Assembly: GCA_010093515.1 (NCBI GenBank)
Contig: MU001673.1
Coordinates: forward strand, 62,001 to 126,000
From: Lineolata rhizophorae
Lineage: Eukaryota > Ascomycota > Dothideomycetes > Lineolatales > Lineolataceae
DNA length: 64,000 nucleotides
Direction: 5' to 3'
In this document: positions 45,343-55,298 of the stretch, piece after piece
How the letters are laid out: each line of letters opens with the position of its first letter
How positions within the stretch are numbered: position 1 is the stretch's first letter
Translations under genes and position numbers: made by a program
Notes under the pieces: model-generated
Databases searched by the model: none
Told to the model about the DNA's origin: nothing
Seen by the model: only the letters and a program-made list of their open reading frames with translations

Positions 45343-46758
45343 GGCGAGGGCGGCTTTGGGAGGGGGGTGGATGGTGCTGGTGCCGGTGCTGGTGCTGGTG
45401 TTGGCGCTCTCGCTATTTTTGCCGCAGGATGCCTTCTTGCCGGCGCGCTTGAATCGGCTGGAGAAGTCTGGGTCGGGAGCGAGCGCGGGGCGCGCGGTCG
45501 GCGCGGGGTGTATTAGCGGGGGAGGTGGTGGTGGTGATGGTGGTGATGGTGGTGATGGTGGTGGTGGTGAAAACTATTAAAAAAAAAAAAGCGCTTGCAG
45601 CGTACTCCGTACCTTGACCGCGTTTGTCGAGCCCACCTGCACCCATGGCTTATTCTCTCCCCACTTAATATCTGCTAATGGCCCCAAAAAGAAGCCCCTC
45701 TTTGCGGTGTCGGAGACGCTATCACGGCGCCGGAGAATAATTGCGGGGGGGCGTGGGCGCGGGCGAGCTAACAAGGGCGGTGGGTGAGGCGGGGCCGGCG
45801 CGGCTGGGATTTCTCCGCCGGGTATGGCCAGGGGCGTCCGGGACGGGACGAGACGAGATCAGATCAGGCGGGAGAGCTGTCGAGGTCGCAGTGGGCGTCG
45901 ATAAAGGGATATGCATACATACATGCGTACGCAAAGTGCCGTAGAAGCGATAAGAGGAGCGTCGCAAGGTGTCGCGAGCCGCCTGCCGGCCTGCACGCCA
46001 AGCTCGCCGCCTGGCTCGAGTACGTACGTGCCTAAGGTACGGCTAACAATAACTGCGATGCGAGGGACGGTAGACAAGCATAAAAAGGAACTACACAGTT
46101 CGAGGTAGTGTACATAGTACGGAGTAGCGCCCGCAGCGCTGCAGCCGGCCAGGGGCATCACTCGGCCTCCCGAGTGCGGGTAGCGGTGGCGCTCGTCGAG
46201 TCCTCGGCGCTCTGCCGCTCGTCGCCTCGTGCCCTCATTGCTTGTTTGCGCGTGCGCCCAGCGGCCGCCGGTGGCGAGACGAGAACTGGTATAAACAGAG
46301 AGAGATAGAGATAGAGGAAAAGAAGAGGGGAGACAAGGCGCCGTCCCGTGCCGCCTCCACCTTCCTTCTCCCGTCTCCGCAATTGCGGACTCCCGTCGCC
46401 CACAAACACCGCAGACATCGCGCCTCCTGGCCGCGAGGCTGCGACCTCACGCCCGACCGCGAGCCCGCTCTCCCTCTCCTCTGCATCTCCATCCTCCTTT
46501 CCGCAACGCCGGGTTCCACCGCTTTTGCTGCTGCCTTGTGCGTCTTGACGGGGCCGGTCGTCAGCGGCGTCATGCTCCACGCGTTTCCTTAGGCACCACT
46601 ATTCCGCGGGCCCTCTTCCTTCGTTTCCCCCTGCCTCCGTATTCCTGACCGGTCGCCGGCAGATTCTAGCAGAACAACAAGAAAAGCTTCTGCCTTGCAC
46701 AACCCCTACACGTCCATTCTGACCTCGAGTGCGTGGGTGTGCGCACGCGTGCGCGCGC

Positions 46759-46799
<41 letters not shown>

Positions 46800-47073
46800 G
46801 GGGGTATTTTTATCCTGGCACCCGCCCTCTGGCCGCTGCGGACGCCGGCGAACTCTCACTCCCACCTCCGAACCACCGGCCTCGACTCCCTCGATCCGGC
46901 TGCGTTTCCTCCCCGGCCCGCACGCGCATGCCCGCATGTGACAACATCGCGAGCCCTCCCCAAGTAAAAGCGGGCACCTCGTTTCGTGGGAGCAGCAGGA
47001 CGCGGGCGGGAAACGCGTGCGTGCGCGCGCGCGTGCGAATCGGAGCTCCCCTCCTCCTCCTCCTCCGCCGGCC
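45343..47073. other. Divergent intergenic region
   Basis: Between the coiled-coil gene (minus) and the Hsp70-like gene (plus). It contains a GGTGAT-type repeat at 45528-45572 (just 5' of the coiled-coil gene), a GC/GT dinucleotide tract at 46740-46798, and TACTCCGTA words at 45603 and 46118. No gene is seen. Confidence 0.55.
46740..46798. repeat. Alternating purine-pyrimidine tract (GC)n(GT)19
   Basis: About 59 bases of strictly alternating purine and pyrimidine, the last part nineteen GT units. Such tracts favour Z-DNA. It lies about 275 bp upstream of the Hsp70-like start. Confidence 0.9.
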
Positions 47074-47557
47074 ATGAGCGTCGACTCCGCCGCCGCCGCC
47101 AGGCACCTCTCCTCGTCGCCCTACGGCATGTTCCAGTCCAACATCGGCGCCGACGCCAACGGCAGCACGGCGTCCTTCTCGCGGAGCGCCACGGCCGACA
47201 GGCTGATCGTCGGCGTCGATTTCGGGACAACGTACTCGGGGTATGTGTGTGGGCTTGCTTCGCCCGGCGCTGACCTTTCACTTTTCGTTCGCCGTCTCGC
47301 TCGACGCTTCTTCGTGCCACCTGCCCCGTTGATGTCGTGCCAGCTGTCGTTGGAAGCGCCTCGCTGACGAGCCATTGGCGCAATCGCAGGGTCGCGGCCG
47401 TGTACAGCGCCACGCCTGAAGATGTGGACATCATCAAAACGTAAGCGCAACTTCCAACTCCCCCCCCCCCTCCTTGCGCTTTTCTGTATCGCGTCCGTCC
47501 CTTTTGCGGTATGCCCGCCGTGTGTGGACGGGAATATATATGCATACATACATACAT

Positions 47558-47605
<48 letters not shown>

Positions 47606-49694
47606 GCGTAGTGAACCAAACCGCGCGAAGAGAGCAACATCAAAACTAAACATCGGCCGCGTGTTTTCGGTTTTCTTTTCCTCCAGGTGGCCCGGCGGTA
47701 ACGGCATCACGTCCGACAAGGTCCCGACCGAGATCGCATACGACATTCCCACCCCGCCCGAGGGCTCGTCGCCCTCCGGCAGCGTCGTCGACGCCGGCAA
47801 CGACTCCGGCACCGGCGAAGGCGGCAGCAGCACCCCCTCCGGCACGGACGCGCCCTCCGCCCGACGACCGGCCAAGCCGCCGCCGCCGCAAAAGAAGCAA
47901 GGCATCCGCTGGGGCTTCCAGTTCAAGCCCGAGGAGTCGCGGCTGCGCTGCATCAAGCTGTTCCTGGACCGCAACCAGAAGCTGCCGCACTTCGTGTCGC
48001 CGCTGGACACGGCGGCGCAGCTGCGGCGCTACGACAAGACGGTCGCGGACGCCGTGTCGGACTACCTGACCATGGTGTACGGGCACACCATGGACACGCT
48101 GACGCGGCGCTACGGCGAGACCTTCATGAGCATGACCAAGGTCGAGTTCGTGCTGACCGTGCCGGCCGTCTGGTCCGACGCCGCCAAGGCGTCGACGCTG
48201 CAGGCCGCCGAGCGCGCCGGCATGGGCAATCGCCATGACTTGAGGCTGATCTCGGAGCCCGAGGCCGCGGCCGTGTACACGCTCAAGGCCATACAGCCGA
48301 ACCATCTGAGGGTGGGCGACAATTTTATCGTGTGCGATGCAGGTAGGTTCTTCCCCAAGCTCGAGCTCATGTTTTTTTTTTTTTTTTTTTGGACTTGGCA
48401 AAGGCCTTCTTCTTCTTCTTTTCCCTTTGCCTTTCTGTTTCCCCTCTCGCTCAACAATTGACACGAACGCTCCATCCTTAGGTGGCGGCACGGTCGACCT
48501 GATCGCCTACCGCATCACGCAGCTGTCGCCGCTCCGGGTCGAGGAGTCGGCCGTCGGCACTGGCGGCCTCTGCGGGTCGGCCTTCCTCAACTACCGCTTC
48601 GAGGACCACGTGCGGGAGCGCATCGGGGCCGAGCGCTACGCCCACATGCGCGAACGCAAGCCCAAGACGTGGAACATGGGCCTCAAGTACTTCGAGGAGT
48701 TCGTCAAGCGCAACTTCAACGAGGACGAGCACCAGGAGGTCAACGTGCCGTTCCCGGGCCTTCCGGACGACGAGGAGGCCGGGCTGGACAGCGGCTTCCT
48801 GGTGATGACGGCCGAGCAGGTCAAGGGCATCTTCGACCCCGTCGTCGGCGAGGTGGTGGCCCTCGTCGACGGCCAGGTGGCGTCGATCCGGGCCAAGGGC
48901 GGCGCCGTCTCCGGCATCGTCCTCGTCGGCGGCTTCGGCCAGAGCAACTACCTGTACAAGGTGATGCGGGCGCACTTCAACAGCGCGCCGCCGCCGCCGT
49001 ACACGGAGCGGCCGACCCACTCGGCCGCCGCCGCCGCCGCCGCCGCCCCCCTCCAGGCCGTCGAGGTCATGCACCCCGTCTACTCGTGGACCGCCGTCGT
49101 GCGCGGCGCCGTGCTGCGCGGCCTCGAGGGCAGCATGGTCGTCAGCAGGCGGAGCAGGTGGCATTACGGGACCAGCTACGCGACCGTCTTCGACGAGGCC
49201 AGGCATCCGGTCGCCGACAGGTACTGGAGCCCGCTGTGGGAGCGGTGGATGGTGTCGGATCGGATGCAGTGGCACATTGCGAAGGTATGTAAAAATAAAA
49301 TTGAAAAAGGGGGGGATACTTGTTTGCCAAGGGAAGTCCACTAAAAAAACACCACCCCCAGGGCGCCCAGGTGTCGGAATCGCAGCCGATATCCTTCCAC
49401 TACACGCGCAACTTCCGGCCGGGCCAGTCGCTCGTGGTGGAGGACGACCTGATCGCGTGCGACGCGGACGCGGCGCCCGAGGCCTTCGACGCCGGCCTCA
49501 TCAAGGTGTGCACGCTCACCACGGACCTGAACGCGGTGCCCAAGGCGCTCTTCACCCGCCTGACGACGACAAAGGGCGTCGAGTTCGACAACCTCGACTT
49601 CACGCTCGACATGCGCATCGATTCGGCCGGGCTGGTGTTCGAGCTGAAGGTCGATGGGGTGAGGTATGGGAGCGTGAATGCAAAGTTTCATTGA
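47074..49694 (+). CDS. Hsp70-like ATPase of the HSPA12 type
   Basis: Five exons, 47074-47240, 47390-47440, 47687-48342, 48482-49284 and 49362-49694, give 669 residues with all phases consistent. The actin/Hsp70-type nucleotide-binding fold is visible: phosphate-1 loop GVDFGTTYSG (47-56), phosphate-2 loop VCDAGGGTVDL, and adenosine loop VLVGGFGQSNYL. SEPEAAAVYTL lies between them. A Pro/Ser/Gly-rich insert follows the first loop, and an Ala/Pro insert lies after the adenosine loop. The canonical substrate-binding domain and EEVD tail are missing. The C-terminal part is short and specific to this branch, which matches the HSPA12-like Hsp70 relatives expanded in filamentous fungi. These are presumed ATPases; substrates are unknown. 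Intron 2 contains a (CA)n microsatellite. Confidence 0.88.
47559..47603. repeat. (CA)n microsatellite inside intron 2 of the Hsp70-like gene
   Basis: About 22 CA units, preceded by a short CATACATA stretch, within the intron 47441-47686. Confidence 0.92.
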
Positions 49695-49722
49695 GGGGGG
49701 GGGGGGGGGGGGGGGGGGGGGG
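49695..49722. repeat. Run of 28 G directly after the stop of the Hsp70-like gene
   Basis: The TGA at 49692-49694 is followed at once by 28 consecutive G, then TTTTGGGG and GT-rich sequence. The run would be at the start of the 3' UTR. Its length may be affected by sequencing or assembly. Confidence 0.85.
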
Positions 49723-51844
49723 TTTTGGGGTGCGTGTGTGTGTGTGTATGGGGGAGAGAGAGAGGTGGGTTTTTTTTTGGGTGCTCGTTTTGGTTCCCGG
49801 GGCGTGGTGTTTAAAAAGAGTGTGGATGTTCGACTTGAAGAGGCCCGTGTTTAGTTCCGCTTCCCGTGGGCAGCAATTTGGCAGCGCCGTTGGAGCGGTC
49901 GCGCGTGTCGCCTCCTAGGCTGCTTTTTTCTCTCGTGCGTTTCTTGATACCATGATGGGGGATCCTTCTTTCGCTTAGCATGGGGTGGATGTGGATCGGT
50001 TGGGTAGATGGATGATGTGGATGGGATCTGAGGATGGGAATGGAAATGGAAATGGAAATCAATGGGTTCGGAGTTCGGAGTCCATAGTTAGGCTGCACGC
50101 TGTTACAAGGTTGTGGGAGAACTCATGGCATATTTTTCGAACTGCATAACTGATGCGATGGTTTGTCTCTAATTGATTGTGGAGGTTTGCGGTCCGAGAA
50201 GGAGGTGGGATACCGGTAAGACCATACTTCGACATGCTCGTTGCCTGCTTTCGAGACGCTTTCATGGTGTCGAGGTAAATATATATATACTCAAAACGAT
50301 TAGGTGTGTTTTTGGTTCCTGAGTATTGCCACAACAAGTCATCAGGTTTCAGCATGCTTCTATTTCCATCTGCAAGTATGATGCTAACCTTCTTGTAGTG
50401 TCGTCACGTTGATAGCCAAACAACAAGAGTCATCATAGTGCTACGTTAAGAACCGCACACAGCAGTAGCCTATGCAAGATGACGTTGCCAGAGGTGTGCT
50501 ACCTAACTGCCCTGGCAGTGCTGCAGATGCTAACCATCCTATACTAGAATAGGGGCCTCTACTAAACTTGCTACTAGCTGTTCTCTCATGCATAATGGTG
50601 ATTACATGAACTCGCTTAGCCACATATTCACAGTTGCAATATATACCAAAGTATTCGTTTTGCGTCCCAAGCTAATGCCAACATCCAGCCGATCTTATTG
50701 TCGTTCACTTTAAACTTGCATATTCGTAGAAAGTCCTCTCTGGATACTGTTGCCTGGGACCAAGTCAACTTTGTGCCCAGAGATAAGCGAGGTGGTCTGA
50801 GAAGCCATCAGCAATGATGTTGGCTGCAGCACTCACATTGCGACACTACATTCTCGTAGTATGGATGGTGCGCATCTCTTGTATGTCTTCTGCGGGCCTT
50901 CGGGTTCAGCGGCGCAAACCACCATCATTGTGCTTTCGGACTACGAGCACTGTCTTCCGTGGGCTTAGCAGCGGGATAGCTCTCCTAAGGGACTAGGCTA
51001 CGCAACAGTTAACTCGCCACCGCTCTATTTTCTTACCTTGTTTGTGTTCTCGTGCCGCGTCGTGCGCAGCACAGAACTTCGTGTGGTGGGGTCTGTCTGC
51101 GCAGGCTGGATAGATAGGCTCAGGCGCAGGGGCACTTCTTGCCTTCTGCCCTTGACTCAAGTTCACCACCTCTTGAACTATACAGAAACAACTCTTGAAG
51201 GGAGAGTTGGCGGACAGCCTGGTACGCATTCCGGAGTATCGGCGCTATACAACATCCTCTGGGGAGCATCAGCACTTGGAGCATCAACCTAGGAGGATCA
51301 GAGCACAACAGCACCAGGACATCAACACGGGACATCAAGGCCCGAGCATCAGCAGTTGGGGATCAAGTATACAGAAATACCTCCATTTGCAGAACTAGAC
51401 GAAGCTCTTCAGAGATAATCACAGCGTCTTCGCTAACAGCTTGGGCCCTGGCGCTACTCTACATGCTGGGATACCAGTTTTGCTGGACCAAGGGCAGCTA
51501 TTTTATCCAAATCACTGTTGCAACTCCCCGAAAATCACGCGTTACCACGAGTTCTCACAGGTTGCTATTTTTATCCACAGCATATCTTCTCTCCCTTCAT
51601 GCCGGTCACTTTGTGCTCCACAGTTGATCCCGCAGGTCAGCTTTAGCGTGCTCCTAGGCTCGGAGAGTGACTTTGCTGCCTTGCGAACTTGCTGCCTCAC
51701 GAACTTGCTGCCTAGTGGACAACAAATTTGGGTAAACTTTTCGTTGTTCAGCGGTACTCTAAATACTTTCTTTCTCTTTAGAGCACATCTCGAAATAACC
51801 TCCGAGGCTATTTCACATCTATATGGGCGCGACATCGGGACAAA
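49723..51844. other. Gene-poor region
   Basis: The 3' flank of the Hsp70-like gene, then a mixed to AT-rich stretch up to the cysteine-rich gene. Around 51245-51360 short words of the type CATCA/GGATCA recur. No open frame is convincing. The region could hold decayed repeat sequence, but I found no terminal repeats. Confidence 0.45.
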
Positions 51845-53968
51845 ATGGCATCGTTGTTTGGTGAGTCCGGGAAGACTGTCGGCATCGCAAGTTCGGATGC
51901 GAATAACAGTCAGACTTTGGTGTCTCGGTACAGAGATCCCAACAACGCCAACTTTTTGGGGTCTTCTAGCGATACCGAATCGCACGAGCTTGGAAACGTC
52001 ATTCCGCCGTGGGTTCTATCTGGCTACCCTCCGGACTCGAGCGGTGCGACCGAAACCTCCCTGTCGTTCGGCGGCGCAGCCAGCATTTACGGGTCTGACG
52101 AACTCGCCTTCCTAAACGGTGTTATTGAACAAAGCGTTCGCGACCGGAAGACAAAAGCTGAGCAGAGCCCAGCCTACATTCTACGGCAACGGAAAGAAAG
52201 CAATTTCTTCCCTACGCCCGCCTTCGACAATGATCCGAGCGGTACTTACGACCCGGTCAAAGGCGACACCCAAATTCTTGACATCAAAGATGAGGACAGG
52301 CCGAAGAAACAACGGTGCATAAATCCGAATGTGGGTCGGGCAAATGAGAGAGAGAAGAGACCGACTTCGCTTCTCCTAGCAAAACAGACCGGACGTAGTT
52401 TGGTGGTGACACTGGAGCTCAGTTCGGAAGCAGGAAAGAGGCTGTTGAAAAAGGGAACAGACAACTGGCCGGTAGGATCTTTCAACGCTCTAGACGATCA
52501 GCACGTTCTTGGTGCCCTATCCATCGCCGTAGAATCTGGTTCGAACTCGGACGATACTAACCGCAAGGCTCCGCGCAAGTCCTATCATACCCGCAAGAAA
52601 CATGCCCGAGACTGTGAGCATGTGCACCTCCCCGATCCCGCTGGTCTTGAGGACAACCTCTTTGGCCACCCTGCCGCTCGTGGTTGCGTCGCCTGCCGCA
52701 AAGATCAACAGAGATGTCCGCTCCTCGATAATCCCAAAGCCTGGCCTTGCTATCACTGTTTCGGACTCCAGTGCGATTGCGAACTGATCACCCCCCCGCG
52801 GGAAAAACTCTGTTGTGAGGAGTGCAACCGGCGCTGGATCGACTGCTCGTACCTTGAACTTGAAAGCCCGGAGGACTTCAAACATCCATGCGATGCCTGC
52901 AACGAAGCCGGAGAACACTGCGTTGCGGGCCCGGGGAAAGCCGCCATTGTTGAACGCATCGATCTCGGGAAAGATTACACTGGCGTTTCGCATCCTCGCA
53001 AGGTCAAAAGTAAGAAGAAGCGGCGTGGCGCGTGCACTGAATGTTGCGCGAAGGGCAGGAAGTCAGATTGTTCCATCGCCAAAACTAAAGATTCGGACGA
53101 AAATGGTTGCAACCAATGCGCGCAAGCCGGAAAGATTTGCTCGGCCAACAAGTCATCGGTGAAGGAAAGCAAGAGTACGTCGGACAATGCGCCTGGCAAT
53201 GGAACCGGGGGAGTTGCTGTTGCATCCATGGAGTCGTCCTCGGAGCCTGCTCCAAAAGCTCGCAAGCGCCGCGTATTAATGGATGTCGCTGGGCATCGCG
53301 GCTGCATAGCTACTATTAAAACCCAGTTCGCGCATCCAATCGAGTTCAACTGCGACCAAAACGAGACCGGCCCGAGGCCCTGTTCGTGGTGCACGCATCC
53401 GGGCTTCGGCCTTTTGGGCAACTCCAAGCCCGTCTCCGTCCAGGTGATTGCTTGGGACGACGGCAAGGGCTATACGGAATTGTTCGGCGGGGTCGCGGGA
53501 CGCAAGCCGCAGGTCCGCATGTGCTCCTCGTGCATGACGGAGCGCGTGCTGGTGATGGCCTGCGAAGGCCACGAGTTCGACCGGCTTCCTAGCTTCTGCG
53601 AGCGCGTCGGTCAGCCCGCGGACAATTCTTCTCCCGGGTCGCAGAAGCTGCTGCGGAAGCTGCGCCGAGGCGACGTGTCGGATGTTTGGTGCTCCATCTG
53701 CCTCAGGCTTGCTGTGTTTGCTTGCATCATGCCCCCGGTCACGGAACACGAGGGCGGGAAAGCGGTGAACGGAGTCGTCCCGACTCCTCGCGGCTGCGGC
53801 CTTAAGCTGTGTCTCACATGCGTTCACTTGCTGCTTGAAGCGGGCGACCTGGAGACAATGGTGCCTCGACTTAATAGGGATGATCGCCAGCAGTTCCCAA
53901 CGGGTCTGAGGGCGGACGTGGAACTGCTTAGGATGAACGGCATTCTTATGAACAATTTTACTGATTAA
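51845..53968 (+). CDS. Cysteine-rich protein with three tandem Zn2Cys6-like arrays
   Basis: A single exon of 707 residues. The N-terminal 250 residues are polar and probably disordered, with basic patches. Three cysteine arrays follow, each with the spacing of a fungal Zn2Cys6 cluster: Cys281-Cys312 (CX2CX6CX10CX2CX6C), Cys324-Cys359 (CX2CX6CX14CX2CX6C) and Cys397-Cys432 (CX2CX8CX12CX2CX6C). The first resembles a classical cluster most, with CRKDQQRC after the first pair. A basic KSKKKRRG segment precedes the third. The C-terminal 230 residues hold further CxxC pairs (PCSWC, CSSC, WCSIC, CLTC), suggesting more zinc knuckles. Typical Zn2Cys6 factors have one cluster near the N-terminus and a helical activation domain, which is not seen here. 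DNA binding is plausible but unproven; a structural or protein-binding role is equally possible. Confidence 0.75.
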   Translation: MASLFGESGKTVGIASSDANNSQTLVSRYRDPNNANFLGSSSDTESHELGNVIPPWVLSGYPPDSSGATETSLSFGGAASIYGSDELAFLNGVIEQSVRDRKTKAEQSPAYILRQRKESNFFPTPAFDNDPSGTYDPVKGDTQILDIKDEDRPKKQRCINPNVGRANEREKRPTSLLLAKQTGRSLVVTLELSSEAGKRLLKKGTDNWPVGSFNALDDQHVLGALSIAVESGSNSDDTNRKAPRKSYHTRKKHARDCEHVHLPDPAGLEDNLFGHPAARGCVACRKDQQRCPLLDNPKAWPCYHCFGLQCDCELITPPREKLCCEECNRRWIDCSYLELESPEDFKHPCDACNEAGEHCVAGPGKAAIVERIDLGKDYTGVSHPRKVKSKKKRRGACTECCAKGRKSDCSIAKTKDSDENGCNQCAQAGKICSANKSSVKESKSTSDNAPGNGTGGVAVASMESSSEPAPKARKRRVLMDVAGHRGCIATIKTQFAHPIEFNCDQNETGPRPCSWCTHPGFGLLGNSKPVSVQVIAWDDGKGYTELFGGVAGRKPQVRMCSSCMTERVLVMACEGHEFDRLPSFCERVGQPADNSSPGSQKLLRKLRRGDVSDVWCSICLRLAVFACIMPPVTEHEGGKAVNGVVPTPRGCGLKLCLTCVHLLLEAGDLETMVPRLNRDDRQQFPTGLRADVELLRMNGILMNNFTD

Positions 53969-54314
53969 CATGGATTTCACGAGAAAATGGGTTTGGGGAT
54001 AGATAAAAGTTTGCCCTGGGGTTTATTTTGGGAGGAAGGATGAGAAAGTGTTTATTGGTGAGTGCAATCGGACTTTTGAGAGTAGGCCGTATTTAGAATT
54101 TCACGTGGAAAATGAAGCCGCAAGACTCAGTAGTCTAAATAGAATACGGCCTTTTATAGACTCTGCGGTTCTTAGTAAAACTGAATCCCATTTTCCTATC
54201 CACCATTAACAGAATCATTATTATCTGGTTCCCACATTGTTGTGACCTTGGTAGGGGAGTGCTACCATAATAGAGCTTAGATTACAAGATCGCTAGACCG
54301 CCGTCTGGAAAAAT
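53969..54314. other. Short convergent intergenic region
   Basis: AT-rich 3' flanks of the cysteine-rich gene and the convergent unnamed gene. No gene is seen. Confidence 0.6.
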
Positions 54315-55298
54315 TCAATCGAAATCACCTAGTTTGCCTTCCGAATAGGCTTGTGGGGAGGAGTGGTGGGATCGGCAACTGTGGTAGTTGTAGTGGTTGG
54401 TAATTGTGACTTCACATTGTTTGTAAATTTGAGGCGCATCAGCTCCACTAAGGGGTGAAGGTTCAGGAAGGCGAGACGGGGAAGATGGTGTCGAACGGTT
54501 AGTGTAAGTCGCTTCAGCATCAGCCTCTGTATGTTTGCCCTGGCGAGGATTAAAAGGCATCTTCTGGAAGCTAACTCCAGGGCGTCGAGAGCTGTCCTTG
54601 GGATGCTTCCTCGCAAACTTATAATTCTGCGGCGGCCCGAGATATCTGCGGTGTTCATCATACTCATGTCTACAACGGGCGCAGCGCTTGCACAGTAGGC
54701 ATGGATGACCTGGTCCAGGAATGAGTAGCTTCGCAAAGTTTTCGGCCAAACTGGGCTGTCCATGATATTCTATCATGTGGTGCTTATGATTTCGGTGGTG
54801 AATTCGTCGGATAAAGTCATCGTCTTGTGTTTCGCTATCTGATGGCACGGCCGACTGTTCTCTCTGCGCTATGAAATCGGGCACATGCCGTCGGCGCCAA
54901 CCCTCCACGGGGGCCTGCTGGCCGTAAGTTGATGCCCTTTGCCGCTGTTTTTGGCTCAGGCCTGACTTTGTTGGTGGTAGATGACTATTCGGCTTTTGAT
55001 TTGTGTGCGAACGTATTATTCCAGTTCCATACGGCTCATCCGAATCTGATACGGGTGATTCTGAAAATCTCGTGTGTTCGATATCGTCTATGAAGTCTCG
55101 TTTGGCCCAGCGAACTGCCTGACGAATCTCTTTTTGGACAGCTGGTCCGAGGTTTGTACGTTCATCGTTGAAGCATTCGTCTCTTCCGGACAAAAACATT
55201 CGGTCAAATTCTTCTCTGGCTGCAGACTGCACATAGGCATGGACACTCTGGCTTAGCAATGGGCGTGATGTTCCTGGGGCGTTTGCCTTCTTTCCCAT
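54315..55298 (-). CDS. Polar protein of unknown function with a Cys/His cluster
   Basis: A single exon of 327 residues from the ATG at 55298. I do not recognise a family. The N-terminal part has mixed helices (EEFDRMFLSGRDECFNDER, KEIRQAVRWAKRDFIDDIEH). The centre is His/Arg-rich (FIRRIHHRNHKHH). Near residue 215 comes CLLCKRCARCRHEYDEH, a CxxCxxCxxC cluster that may bind metal. The rest is Ser/Pro-rich. The frame is open further upstream without an ATG, so an upstream exon is possible. It converges with the cysteine-rich gene and shares its lower GC content, so the two may belong to one accessory island. Confidence 0.5.
   Translation of the reverse strand: MGKKANAPGTSRPLLSQSVHAYVQSAAREEFDRMFLSGRDECFNDERTNLGPAVQKEIRQAVRWAKRDFIDDIEHTRFSESPVSDSDEPYGTGIIRSHTNQKPNSHLPPTKSGLSQKQRQRASTYGQQAPVEGWRRRHVPDFIAQREQSAVPSDSETQDDDFIRRIHHRNHKHHMIEYHGQPSLAENFAKLLIPGPGHPCLLCKRCARCRHEYDEHRRYLGPPQNYKFARKHPKDSSRRPGVSFQKMPFNPRQGKHTEADAEATYTNRSTPSSPSRLPEPSPLSGADAPQIYKQCEVTITNHYNYHSCRSHHSSPQAYSEGKLGDFD

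Noticed and set aside
43654-45580. Long plus-strand frames opposite the coiled-coil gene.
   Set aside because: They are Ala/Arg/Ser runs mirrored from the GC-rich antisense strand. The minus-strand reading has coherent coiled-coil and folded segments.
50420-51840. A degraded mobile element.
   Set aside because: The region is AT-rich with short recurring words, but I found no terminal repeats, target duplication or recognisable element-coding segment, so no element is claimed.
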